From an uncultured Rhizobiaceae group bacterium (GTDB lineage: Bacteria; Pseudomonadota; Alphaproteobacteria; Rhizobiales; Rhizobiaceae): 64,000 nt of DNA. A program made the position numbers and the translations under genes. The stretch covers positions 434,001-498,000 of the forward strand of contig CANMVS010000003.1 of NCBI GenBank assembly GCA_947501445.1. Direction: 5' to 3'. The notes below the pieces were generated by a model. That model did no database searches. It was not told the DNA's origin and saw nothing but the letters and a program-made list of their open reading frames with translations. Of this stretch, positions 18,568-27,580 are shown one piece after another. Each line of letters starts with the position of its first letter. Position 1 is the stretch's first letter.

Positions 18568-19431
18568 ATGGGATTGAATGAATCAGCAGAAAAAATGGCC
18601 ATGGTTTACGCGGCCTACAGTGAAGGCGACGCAGAACCACTCATCAATTTGATGGCGGATGACGGGGTCGTTCGCTATGTGGCGGCACCGCAGTCTGCAG
18701 CGTTTGTGGATAGCTATATAGGACCGGAGGGCGCCAGAGCGGCGGTCGCCAATATCACGCAGGAGTTTGAATGGTTGAGTTTCAACAATCTTGAACTTAT
18801 CGCCGAGGGTGATTGTGTGATTGGGGTCACTGGTGGACGCCTTCGTCACCGCGGAACCGGAAGTGAAACATCCATGCATCTGGCGGATGTCACCCGGTTT
18901 GAGAATGGTAAAATTGCAGAATTCGTCGAGTTTTTTGATAGCGCGGGTCTGGCCGACTGGTGCGCCGGTGGATCACATCCTGAGTGCACCATGATGAATT
19001 GCGCAAACAAGGCATCGCACGTTTCATCAAATGAAGTGAGCGAAAACAAATCCAGAATTGAAGCGGCCTATCGCGATTATGGGCGGGGCGATCCGCAACC
19101 CTTGTTGTCGCTTCTGGCGGAGGATGTCACCTATAATTCAGTTGCAAAACACGATGACCTCAGTTTTGCAGGCCCCTGGAGCGGTCGCGCAGCATTTGAA
19201 GAAAACATTGCTCGGATTGCCGAAGACTATGCGCTTGTTGACTATACGGTCAACAATATTATCGCCCAGGACGATCTCGTTGCTCTTCACGCACAGGTCG
19301 AATTCACCAATAGGCGAACGGGTAATCCGGCGCGTAGTGAAAAGTTGGATATCCATCGTTTCTTCAACGGCAGGATTACCGAGTTCAACGAGTTCTTCGA
19401 TACGTTTTCAGTGCGTGAAGCCAACCGGTAA
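18568..19431 (+). CDS. tandem SnoaL-like (NTF2 fold) protein
   Basis: 287 residues made of two NTF2-like domains of about 130 residues. Domain 1 (about 5-135) has MAMVYAAYSEGDAEPLINLMADDGVVRYVA and ends FENGKIAEFVEFFDSAGL. Domain 2 (about 160-287) repeats the pattern with RIEAAYRDYGRGDPQPLLSLLAEDVTYNSVA and FFNGRITEFNEFFDTF. The halves are clearly related, so the gene arose by internal duplication. Single-domain relatives are small-molecule isomerases or binding proteins; no function can be assigned. ATG at 18568 follows AGGGGG by eight bases. The linker has a Cys cluster (CAGGSHPECTMMNCANK). Confidence 0.75.
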   Translation: MGLNESAEKMAMVYAAYSEGDAEPLINLMADDGVVRYVAAPQSAAFVDSYIGPEGARAAVANITQEFEWLSFNNLELIAEGDCVIGVTGGRLRHRGTGSETSMHLADVTRFENGKIAEFVEFFDSAGLADWCAGGSHPECTMMNCANKASHVSSNEVSENKSRIEAAYRDYGRGDPQPLLSLLAEDVTYNSVAKHDDLSFAGPWSGRAAFEENIARIAEDYALVDYTVNNIIAQDDLVALHAQVEFTNRRTGNPARSEKLDIHRFFNGRITEFNEFFDTFSVREANR

Positions 19432-19538
19432 CGTTGCCGATTGGCAGGCCATTCCAAATTGCTTCGGCATAGCCTGAGCACCTGGTGAGATCGCAGCATG
19501 GAATCTGCTTTTCTGCGCAGTAACACAAGGGATTCGCA

Positions 19539-20771
19539 ATGCATATTTTTGCCCGAAAAGAAGGTTTTTTAGCTGGTTTCCTTGCCATTCTACTTTCCAT
19601 GTCGGCAATCGATATGGTGACACCTGCCCAAGCTGATGAGCATGAGAACCGTGAGGCCTATACTGCGATTTTGGCGCGACCCCTTAGCCAGCCCGCATTA
19701 CCGGTATTGGGCAGCGATCAAAAAATTCATATCGCTTACGAACTGGTTCTTGAAAATGCCTCGCGGCGTGTTGGTGCGACAATCATCAGGATAGAAGCAT
19801 TGTCAGGTGGTGAAAATGGAGCTGTGCTTGGTGCTCTTTGGGGTGATACGTTGCAGGACAATTTGTTTGGGCTTGGCGCACAGCCTGCCGACGATCTTGA
19901 TATTGGTCCTGGTGAAGGCCGTCTTTTGGCGATGAACCTGGAACTGGACAGCACTGTTGTTGCACCCACCACAATCATCCACCGTATTACTGCCCTTGCT
20001 GCCGTGAACCCCGGTTCCCGGACGCCGGTTGAGACCCGCACATTTGTGGCGCAATTGCCGGTATCGGCCCCACAACAACTGGTTCTTGGGACGCCGTTGA
20101 AGGGGAAAGGTTGGGTTGCCATAAATGGATGTTGCGAAACAGGTTTTCCTCATCGCATGTCAATTCTTCCTATCAACGGTGCGCTGGTCAATGCGCAACG
20201 ATTTGCCATTGATTGGATGCAGCTAGGTGATGACGGGGCGCTGGTGCGTGGAAAAACCGACATTGCAGCAAACTGGCAGGGCTATGGTTCAAAAGTCTAT
20301 GCGGTGGCCGATGCAACGGTGGTGCATGTCATCAACGATCTGGATGATCAGGTTCCCGGTTCTTTGCCGGATCCACAAACACTGACGTTGAAAACAATTG
20401 ACGGCAACAGCATCATTCTGGATCTGGGCAATGGGTATTATGTTTTTTACGCCCATCTGCAAAAGGGTTCGGTCAGTGTCAAGCCTGGTGACCGAGTGGC
20501 GCGTGGCGATCAACTCGGACTGCTGGGCAATTCCGGCAATACGTCAGCACCGCATCTGCACATTCATGTTATGACAGGGCCGTCTGCCCTGGGCGCGGAT
20601 GGGCAGCCCTATTTGCTGGACCACTTCACTTTTGTCGGTCAGGTGAGCCGACAGTCCTTTGAGGATTCTGAGGAACTGACCGATGACTTCGCTGCCGATC
20701 TAACCGGGAAACCCCGGCAAATCCAGGATGCCTATCCAATGCAGCTGAACGTCGTGGATTTTCCAGATTGA
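19539..20771 (+). CDS. M23-family peptidase-like exported protein, one zinc ligand apparently missing
   Basis: 410 residues with a signal peptide (GFLAGFLAILLSMSAIDMVTPAQA). The C-terminal part has the LytM/M23 lysostaphin-like fold: YGSKVYAVADATVV, YYVFYAHLQKGSVSVKPGDRVARGDQLGLLGNSGNTSAPHLHIHV, with the HxH pair at His339/His341. The first zinc motif, normally HxxxD, reads RFAID here (Arg221 to Asp225), so the first His ligand is replaced by Arg. Cys pair GCCE lies shortly before. The protein may be a peptidoglycan-binding or regulatory pseudo-peptidase, as is known for some LytM proteins, or a divergent active subfamily. Confidence 0.75.
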   Translation: MHIFARKEGFLAGFLAILLSMSAIDMVTPAQADEHENREAYTAILARPLSQPALPVLGSDQKIHIAYELVLENASRRVGATIIRIEALSGGENGAVLGALWGDTLQDNLFGLGAQPADDLDIGPGEGRLLAMNLELDSTVVAPTTIIHRITALAAVNPGSRTPVETRTFVAQLPVSAPQQLVLGTPLKGKGWVAINGCCETGFPHRMSILPINGALVNAQRFAIDWMQLGDDGALVRGKTDIAANWQGYGSKVYAVADATVVHVINDLDDQVPGSLPDPQTLTLKTIDGNSIILDLGNGYYVFYAHLQKGSVSVKPGDRVARGDQLGLLGNSGNTSAPHLHIHVMTGPSALGADGQPYLLDHFTFVGQVSRQSFEDSEELTDDFAADLTGKPRQIQDAYPMQLNVVDFPD

Positions 20772-20791
20772 ACACGCCCTGACCTAAAATT

Positions 20792-21394
20792 CTAAGCGCT
20801 GGTCATCCCACGAACGACCGTCGCCACGAAATCGCGCAATTGCGCGTCCAGATGCTCTACCGGAACTGCAATGGTGCGTTCCTGCAGGCTGATTGAAACG
20901 ATACCGTGGACGGCGGAAAAAAGCGTACGTGCCTGAATGGCAAGATCATCTTCTGCAAGATCGGGTTTCAGGGTCGACAGTGGTTTGGCAATATGAATGA
21001 ACAGGACGGCGTGTTCCTGCAGGTGCCATTCGGGCACACTCATCCCTGCGGGCATCCTGTGGTCGAAGAGCGCCGACCACAGGTTTTTGTTGCCTGCAGC
21101 AAAGTGCAGATAGCCGCTGGCAAGGGCGGCGAGTTTGTCACCTGGTGCCTGCGTCGTTTGAGCAGCCGTTTCCAGCATCGTGCCCAGAGCCGCCAGGGTG
21201 ATTGAATTTACATGCAGGATAAGCGCGTCAATATCATCAAATGCCGTATAAAGGCTTCCAAGCGCACAACCGGCATCCCGGGCTATGTCCCGTGCCCGTA
21301 ATTCATCCAGACCATCTGCCTCGATACGGCCTCTGGCTGCTTCTATAAGGGCGGTGCGCAGTGCACGTCGTTTTGTTTCCCGCAAGCCAGCCAT
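20792..21394 (-). CDS. TetR/AcrR family regulator, probable repressor of pspA-yiaAB
   Basis: 200 residues from the ATG at 21394 (MAGLRETKRRALRTALIEAA). The N-terminal helix-turn-helix reads LRARDIARDAGCALGSLYTAFDDIDALIL, typical of TetR. The C-terminal part (SGYLHFAAGNKNLWSALFDHRM) resembles the WHG-type ligand domain. It is divergent from pspA-like and yiaAB genes, and three copies of one palindrome fill the space between, so it most likely represses both promoters and releases on binding a ligand. Confidence 0.85.
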   Translation of the reverse strand: MAGLRETKRRALRTALIEAARGRIEADGLDELRARDIARDAGCALGSLYTAFDDIDALILHVNSITLAALGTMLETAAQTTQAPGDKLAALASGYLHFAAGNKNLWSALFDHRMPAGMSVPEWHLQEHAVLFIHIAKPLSTLKPDLAEDDLAIQARTLFSAVHGIVSISLQERTIAVPVEHLDAQLRDFVATVVRGMTSA

Positions 21395-21416
21395 ATTCTT
21401 ATCGCTCCAAATAAAT

Positions 21417-21486
21417 TGAACATTGTTCATTTTATTGTTGAACATCGTTCAGTTTTGTGTTTTAACGCAATCATGAACATTGTTCA
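21417..21486. promoter_or_regulatory. three TetR-type operators TGAACATTGTTCA
   Basis: Three copies of a 13-bp palindrome: TGAACATTGTTCA at 21417-21429, TGAACATCGTTCA (one mismatch) at 21439-21451, and TGAACATTGTTCA at 21474-21486. The last ends 17 bases before the ATG of the pspA-like gene and the first begins 22 bases from the TetR start, so binding would cover both promoters. The centres are 22 and 35 bases apart. Confidence 0.85.
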
Positions 21487-21503
21487 TAAATGGAGAAAAC
21501 CAA

Positions 21504-22190
21504 ATGATCAACAAGATTATTACACTTATGCGCGGCACCGCAGCCCAGGCTTCGGAAGATTTCGGTGATCGCCATGCGCTGGCGATCCTGAAGCAGCAGA
21601 TAAATGATTGCGCCGCAGCGGTCACAGCTTCACGCAGGGCAGTGGCCATTGCCATTGCCCAAAATGAACAGGAGGCAAACCAGCATCACCGCCTCATCAA
21701 TCAGATAGGTGATCTCGAAAACCGCGCTATGAGCGCCATGGAGCAGGGCAAGAATGAACTGGCGCGGGAGGCGGCACAATCCATTGCCTTCCTGGAGGCC
21801 GAGCGGGATGCTTCCACGGCAGCCCAGGATCAGTTCCTGACCGAAATTTATCGGCTGAAAGGTGTGGTGCGATCGGCAGAGGCAAAATTGAAGGAGCTGC
21901 AACGCGGACAACGCCTGGCGGTAGCGACCGATCAAACGCAACGACTGCGAAATGATCACCCTTCGGATGGTTTGGCAACACTGAAGGATGCGGAGGAAAC
22001 ACTGCTTCGTCTGCGGGCACGCCAGCAGCAGATCGACACCGTCAATCAGGTCATGGCAGACATGGAAGACACTGCCAATCCCGCCGCAATAATTGAGAAA
22101 CTGGCGCAAAACGGCTGCGGCGACGCGCTGAATTCATCCGCTGATGATGTGCTGGCGCGTCTTGAGCAACAAAGCCGGCAAATGTCCTGA
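21504..22190 (+). CDS. PspA/IM30 (ESCRT-III-like) family protein
   Basis: 228 residues, almost all long amphipathic helix and coiled coil (HALAILKQQINDCAAAVTASRRAVAIAIAQNEQEANQHHRL, LENRAMSAMEQGKNELAREAAQSIAFLEAERD). N-terminal MINKIITLMRGTA is the membrane-binding amphipathic helix of the PspA/Vipp1 family. It should bind and stabilise stressed inner membrane from the cytoplasm. It starts at 21504 with GGAG eight bases upstream. Followed by a YiaAB membrane protein and preceded by a divergent TetR, not by PspF, so control differs from the enteric phage shock system. Confidence 0.85.
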   Translation: MINKIITLMRGTAAQASEDFGDRHALAILKQQINDCAAAVTASRRAVAIAIAQNEQEANQHHRLINQIGDLENRAMSAMEQGKNELAREAAQSIAFLEAERDASTAAQDQFLTEIYRLKGVVRSAEAKLKELQRGQRLAVATDQTQRLRNDHPSDGLATLKDAEETLLRLRARQQQIDTVNQVMADMEDTANPAAIIEKLAQNGCGDALNSSADDVLARLEQQSRQMS

Positions 22191-22239
22191 AGCCATCAAT
22201 CAATTCGCTCAACGCTACCGCAATCAAAGGAACAAAGTC

Positions 22240-22518
22240 ATGTCGCAAATGTCAATCAAACACTCCAGCAACTGGGTTAACTTCACCATTGTCAGTTTCG
22301 TCGTGGCTGCTGCCATGATGGCGGGCGGGATATTCTTCATGGATGCCGGATTTGCCGCCAAGGGATTTTACGCCATGGCCGCCATAATGCTGGTGCACAC
22401 CTCCATCACCATAACCAAAACACTGCGCGACAATGATGAAAACAAACGGTTCATTAACCGCATTGAAGACGCCAAAACTGAAAAGCTGCTCATGGACATT
22501 AACCGTCCGGAAGCCTGA
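22240..22518 (+). CDS. YiaA/YiaB family inner membrane protein
   Basis: 92 residues with two transmembrane helices (WVNFTIVSFVVAAAMMAGGIFFM and AAKGFYAMAAIMLVHTSITITKTLRDNDE), the YiaAB two-helix arrangement. ATG at 22240 follows AAAGGA. It lies 49 bases after the pspA-like gene on the same strand and is probably in one operon with it, giving a membrane-stress pair under the divergent TetR. Function of the family is not established. Confidence 0.8.
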   Translation: MSQMSIKHSSNWVNFTIVSFVVAAAMMAGGIFFMDAGFAAKGFYAMAAIMLVHTSITITKTLRDNDENKRFINRIEDAKTEKLLMDINRPEA

Positions 22519-22654
22519 TAGTCTGACCAATTCCGGCAATTGCATTGATTGTCGGCTTCAACACGCAACGAACCAACTCAGTGATGCGCCCGCGCCGCCT
22601 GTGCCGATGCTGTAATTCAGCCTGGTACCTGCGGTGGGCGTAGCGGAGAAAATC

Positions 22655-25600
22655 ATGGAAAAAAATCTCATGAGATCAAGGCGTTTTGCACCCTTGTTCT
22701 GGACGCAGTTTCTTTCAGCATTCAACGACAATTTTCTGAAGAACTCACTGGTTTTTCTGATCCTGTTTCAATTGTCATCGCAGGCGGCATCCTCGCTGGT
22801 AACCCTGGCAGGTGCCATATTCATCGCGCCATTCCTGTTGTTGTCATCCCTGGGTGGTGCGCTGGCTGATCGCTATGACAAGGCCTGGCTTGCACAAAGA
22901 TTGAAAGCCGTCGAGATTGGCGCAGCAGCACTTGCCGTGGTCGGGATGGCTCTATCCTCAATCCCGGTTCTCATGGTTGCCCTGCTGGTATTTGGCATCG
23001 TCTCCGCACTGTTTGGGCCTATCAAATATGGTATCCTGCCCGACCATCTGGAAACGTGGCAATTGCCAGGTGCGAATGCCTGGATCGAGGCGGCGACATT
23101 TGTGGCCATTCTGGGTGGCACAATAGCCGGAGGCTTCGCTGCGGTTGGCGGCGTTGATATTGCAGTCTTTGGGCCACTGATGATGATGTTTGCTGTTGGA
23201 TGCTGGGTTGTCAGCCGTTTCATTCCAAAAACCGGAAGTGCATCGCCAAATCTGAAAATAGACTGGAACATCTTTCGCTCGACCTGTGCTTCATTGCGCG
23301 ATTTGCGCTCGGATAAAAAAATCTGGCGTGCCGGTCTCATGGTCGCATGGTTCTGGTTGGTCGGCGCCATTGTGCTCTCCATTCTGCCTGTTCTGGTCAA
23401 GGATTCTCTGGGGGGAGGCGAGTTGGCAATAACGGCCTATCTGACGGTATTTGCGGTCGCTGTTGCCATTGGGTCGGCGGCCGCCGCCTGGATGTCTGCG
23501 GGGCGTGTTGTCCTGTTGCCTGCACCTGTTGGCACTGCGTTAATGGCTGCATTTGGCCTGGATCTGGCCTGGTCGGTTTCAGGTATGAGCGCGCCCGTGC
23601 CTGCCGCATCATTGATGGAATTTTTTGCTGGCGCAAACACGGTGCGTGTGGCCATTGATTTGGCTGGCCTGGCTATTGCCGGTTCCTTCCTGGTTGTTCC
23701 AACCTTCACAGCTGTTCAGATATGGGCTCCCGGTGATCGTCGTGCACGGTACATTGCGGCGGTGAATATATTGTCTGCCGGGTTCATGACCGCAGGCGGC
23801 GCCCTGCTGGCTGCGTTACAGTTTGGCGGTGTTTCCGTTGCCCAAATTCTGGTTGGTCTTGCAGTCGCAAATGTCGTCGCTGCATGGCTGATGCTGCGTT
23901 ATCTGCCGACCAATGCGCTGCGTGATTTTATCTCGATCCTGTTTCGCGCCTTTCACAGGCTGGACGTTGAAGGGCTTGAAAATATTGCCAAAGCCGGTGA
24001 CGCTCCCATATTGGCACTGAACCATGTCAGTTTTCTGGATGGCCCGCTTGCACTGGCTTTGACGGATCAGGAGCCGGTGTTCGCCGTCGATTACTCCATC
24101 GCCAAAGCCTGGTGGATCAGGCCCTTTTTGAAAATGTGTAACTTTCTGCCATTGGATCCATCCAATCCCATGGCAACACGAACGCTCATCAATGCTGTGG
24201 GGCGCGGCAGTCCACTCGTTATCTTCCCGGAAGGACGCATCACCGTAACCGGCGGTCTGATGAAGGTCTATGATGGTGCCGCCATGGTTGCCGACAAGAC
24301 CGGTTCAATGATCGTCCCCGTTCGCATTGAAGGGTTGGAGAAGAGCTTTTTCTCACGGTTGACTGCCAAACATGGCCGCCGCCAGCTTTTTCCCAAAATC
24401 AAGGTTACTGTGTTGGAACCGGTAAAGCTCAAAGTGGATGCCGGTTTAAGAGGCAAGGCGCGCCGTTCCGCCGCAGGCAACAGCCTTTATCAGACCATGT
24501 CCCAGCTGGTGTTTCGCACCAGCGATACAGACACAACCCTATTGGAGAAAATCATCGATACCGGGATGGAGCAGGGTATGAAGAAGCTGGCTGTACAGGA
24601 CCCGATGACCGGCAACCTGACCTATGGCAAATTGCTGACGGGCGCAGCTGTTCTCGGTCAAATACTCAAAAAGGACTTTCCCAACGAAAAACATCTGGGT
24701 GTTCTGTTGCCAAATGCCAATGGGTCCATCGTCACAGTGCTTGGCGTCATGTCGGCAGGCAAAGTTCCGGCGATGCTCAATTTTACGGCGGGATCAGCCA
24801 ATATTCGGGCTGCCTGCAAGGCGGCACAGGTCACAACGATCCTGACGTCGCGGGCATTCATCCAACAGGCAAACCTGGAAACGGTTCTCCATGAATTCGG
24901 CGGGGACATTAAGATTGTTTACATGGATGACCTGCGCATGGGCATTCACATTGGAACAAAGATGCTTGGTGTTCTTCGCCGCGGCCGCCCATGGGTTACA
25001 GCAAAGGCTGATGATCCGGCCGTCATATTGTTTACATCCGGATCAGAAGGCACGCCAAAAGGTGTTGTTTTGACACACCGCAATATTTTGTCGAATGCTG
25101 CACAGGCAGCTTCCAGAATTGATTTCAATGCTGGCGACAAGGTATTCAATATCCTGCCCATGTTCCATTCCTTTGGACTGACGGCCGGAACCATTTTGCC
25201 GCTGATATCGGGTGTGCCGGTGTATCTGTATCCTTCGCCCCTGCATTATCGCATTATTCCGGAACTGATTTATGCATCCAACGCTTCAATCATTTTCGGT
25301 ACCGATACATTTCTCAGTGGTTATGCACGCACGGCGCACCCCTATGATTTCCGTTCGGTCCGCTACTGCTTTGCCGGTGCCGAACCGGTGCAGCGCGCAA
25401 CACGTGATACCTATATGGACAAATTCGGTGTGCGCATTCTTGAAGGTTATGGTGTCACTGAGGCAGCGCCGGTCATTTCAATCAACACACCGATGTACAA
25501 CAAGTCCGGTACCGTTGGTAAAATGCTGCCGGGTATGGAACATCGCCTGCAATCCGTGCCAGGTGTCACCGGTGCCGGCAGGCTGTTTGTACGTGGTGAC

Positions 25601-26050
25601 AATGTTATGGCCGGGTATCTGAGGGCAGAGCGTCCCGGCATACTGGAGAAACCAACCGATGGTTGGCATGATACAGGCGACATCGTCACGATTGACGATG
25701 ATGCATTTATAACAATCCGTGGCCGTGCCAAGCGTTTCGCAAAAATTGCAGGCGAGATGATTTCTCTGGCGGCAGTTGAGGCACTTGCGGCTGAAATATG
25801 GCCCGGTCAATCAAGTGCTGTCGTGTGTGTGCCCGACGCAAAGAAAGGCGAGAAACTGATTTTGTTGTGCGAGGCGCAAAATGCCAATCGGCATGATTTT
25901 CTCAATCATGCACGCGCTAAAGGTGCCTCCGATCTCATGGTTCCCTCACAGGTGCGCCAGTGTAGAATACCCGTATTGGGCACTGGCAAGATCGATTATG
26001 TTACACTCAACGCACTGGTTGCGGATGGCGCTCTGGACAATGCCGCCTGA
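22655..26050 (+). CDS. Aas-like fusion: lysophospholipid transporter, acyltransferase and acyl-ACP synthetase
   Basis: 1131 residues with three parts. Residues 1 to about 420 are an LplT-like MFS transporter (FWTQFLSAFNDNFLKNSLVFLI). Residues about 435-625 are a PlsC-type acyltransferase: NHVSFLD (the HX4D motif, near residue 454) and FPEGRITVTG (near 524). Residues about 650-1131 are an AMP-forming ligase with LFTSGSEGTPKGVVLTH (near 792), GYGVTEAAPVIS and GWHDTGDI. The expected job is uptake and re-acylation of lysophosphatidylethanolamine or similar lipids at the inner membrane. GGAG lies six bases before the ATG. Enteric bacteria carry the transporter as a separate lplT gene. Upstream pspA-yiaAB also concerns the membrane, but the 136-base gap leaves linkage open. 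Confidence 0.85.
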   Translation: MEKNLMRSRRFAPLFWTQFLSAFNDNFLKNSLVFLILFQLSSQAASSLVTLAGAIFIAPFLLLSSLGGALADRYDKAWLAQRLKAVEIGAAALAVVGMALSSIPVLMVALLVFGIVSALFGPIKYGILPDHLETWQLPGANAWIEAATFVAILGGTIAGGFAAVGGVDIAVFGPLMMMFAVGCWVVSRFIPKTGSASPNLKIDWNIFRSTCASLRDLRSDKKIWRAGLMVAWFWLVGAIVLSILPVLVKDSLGGGELAITAYLTVFAVAVAIGSAAAAWMSAGRVVLLPAPVGTALMAAFGLDLAWSVSGMSAPVPAASLMEFFAGANTVRVAIDLAGLAIAGSFLVVPTFTAVQIWAPGDRRARYIAAVNILSAGFMTAGGALLAALQFGGVSVAQILVGLAVANVVAAWLMLRYLPTNALRDFISILFRAFHRLDVEGLENIAKAGDAPILALNHVSFLDGPLALALTDQEPVFAVDYSIAKAWWIRPFLKMCNFLPLDPSNPMATRTLINAVGRGSPLVIFPEGRITVTGGLMKVYDGAAMVADKTGSMIVPVRIEGLEKSFFSRLTAKHGRRQLFPKIKVTVLEPVKLKVDAGLRGKARRSAAGNSLYQTMSQLVFRTSDTDTTLLEKIIDTGMEQGMKKLAVQDPMTGNLTYGKLLTGAAVLGQILKKDFPNEKHLGVLLPNANGSIVTVLGVMSAGKVPAMLNFTAGSANIRAACKAAQVTTILTSRAFIQQANLETVLHEFGGDIKIVYMDDLRMGIHIGTKMLGVLRRGRPWVTAKADDPAVILFTSGSEGTPKGVVLTHRNILSNAAQAASRIDFNAGDKVFNILPMFHSFGLTAGTILPLISGVPVYLYPSPLHYRIIPELIYASNASIIFGTDTFLSGYARTAHPYDFRSVRYCFAGAEPVQRATRDTYMDKFGVRILEGYGVTEAAPVISINTPMYNKSGTVGKMLPGMEHRLQSVPGVTGAGRLFVRGDNVMAGYLRAERPGILEKPTDGWHDTGDIVTIDDDAFITIRGRAKRFAKIAGEMISLAAVEALAAEIWPGQSSAVVCVPDAKKGEKLILLCEAQNANRHDFLNHARAKGASDLMVPSQVRQCRIPVLGTGKIDYVTLNALVADGALDNAA

Positions 26051-26282
26051 TGTCAGGAGCGATGTGCACCCGGCGGTACTGTCGGCCGGGTTCACAACCA
26101 TGGCGCGGGCATCTGGATCGGGGTCTGGAGACCGAATAATGACCAGATGGATCGCACTATTGGGGCGACCATTGAGGTTAATTGGATCGTTGTCAGTAGA
26201 CACAGTGTGCATCCCTTGCAATTTGGCATTGTGAGAACGATCTATAGTCAGGCAAATGCAACAGAAAACCCGGACGGCATAG

Positions 26283-27551
26283 ATGGCAGAAAATACCTTA
26301 ATTCAGGGGATCGGCGAATGGTTGGTTGATCAGGCCCTGAGCGAACCGGATATCATTGAGATGTTCAATGATGTTTGTCATCGTCTTTATGGTGCCGGGG
26401 TGCCGGTCGCGCGGGCACGTGTTTCCTGGTCCACCCTGCACCCGCTGTTTCAGGCTGAAACGGCCCTGTGGGAGCGCGGCTCAGCGCCCAAGCTGGAGCA
26501 GTTCAGACACCAGAATGATCGCACCGAGGAATATTACAAAAGCCCGATGCATTTCATGTTTGAAAATCAGGTGAATGTGCTCAGACGCAATCTGGACGGG
26601 CCCAACAAACTGATTGATTTCCCTATTCTTGAAGAACTCGTGGAACAGGGGCTTACCGACTATCTGACCATTGCTACTGAGTTTATCAGCACGTCGAATT
26701 CAGATGATGGCAAACAATACGGCCTCATTGTCGCCTGGTCTTCTGATCGTCCGGGCGGTTTTTCGGATCAGGACATCGCAGCTCTTCAGAAAATTCAACG
26801 GCGTTTCGCCGTGGCCTGCAAAGCAGCCATTCAATCGCGTATTGCCAGCAATATCGTTGAGACCTATCTGGGCAAAAATGCCGGTAAACAAGTGCTGGAC
26901 GGTGCGATAAAACGTGGTGACGGTTATGATACACAGGCTGTGGTCTGGTATTCGGATTTACGCAATTCCACAGCCCTTGCCGATACAATGGTTCCGGACG
27001 ACTATTTTGCATTACTGAATGAATATTTTGAATGTACCGCCGCATCGGTAATCCAGAAAGGCGGTGAGGTGCTGGACTTTATAGGTGATGGCGTCCTGGC
27101 CATCTTTCCCTATTCCGATGAAGATGCATTCAAAAAAGCAACCTGTGCGGCGACCAAGGCATTGCGTCAGGCGCTGCAAATGACAACACAACTGAACGTG
27201 GCGCGCAAGAAAAATGGTCAGGTTGCAATTCAATTCGGCGTGGCGCTCAATGCAGGCAAGGTGATGTTTGGAAACATCGGTGTCGAGGAACGTCTGTCAT
27301 TTTCCGTTATCGGACCGACTGTCAATGAGGTTTCGCGCATAGAAGCGATGACAAAGGCCGTCGAGGCAAATGCCCTTGTTACACCTGAAATTGCCTCGAT
27401 AGAACCGGAACAGTGGGTTTCGACCGGCGTTCATCGGCTGGTTGGGGTGTCGCAGGAGATTGAACTGTTTGCACCAATAACGCCTGAGCAGGTTGTCGCA
27501 GTCGAAAGCAAAAATATTGAAAAGGAAACATCGCCCAGACTGATGAATTGA
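26283..27551 (+). CDS. soluble class III adenylate/guanylate cyclase
   Basis: 422 residues, no membrane segment. Residues 1 to about 200 form a GAF-like or related sensor region found in rhizobial cyclases. The catalytic domain (about 215-395) has WYSDLRNSTALAD and DFIGDGVLAIFP, which supply the two metal-binding Asp residues, and ALNAGKVMFGNIGVEERLSFSVIGPTVNEVSRIEAM with the transition-state Asn/Arg region. Product is presumably cAMP. The 232 bases before it show no clear sites. It is a single gene, convergent with the DMT transporter. Confidence 0.85.
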   Translation: MAENTLIQGIGEWLVDQALSEPDIIEMFNDVCHRLYGAGVPVARARVSWSTLHPLFQAETALWERGSAPKLEQFRHQNDRTEEYYKSPMHFMFENQVNVLRRNLDGPNKLIDFPILEELVEQGLTDYLTIATEFISTSNSDDGKQYGLIVAWSSDRPGGFSDQDIAALQKIQRRFAVACKAAIQSRIASNIVETYLGKNAGKQVLDGAIKRGDGYDTQAVVWYSDLRNSTALADTMVPDDYFALLNEYFECTAASVIQKGGEVLDFIGDGVLAIFPYSDEDAFKKATCAATKALRQALQMTTQLNVARKKNGQVAIQFGVALNAGKVMFGNIGVEERLSFSVIGPTVNEVSRIEAMTKAVEANALVTPEIASIEPEQWVSTGVHRLVGVSQEIELFAPITPEQVVAVESKNIEKETSPRLMN

Positions 27552-27580
27552 ATATTCTGTCTGGAAGCATGCTCTGGAAA

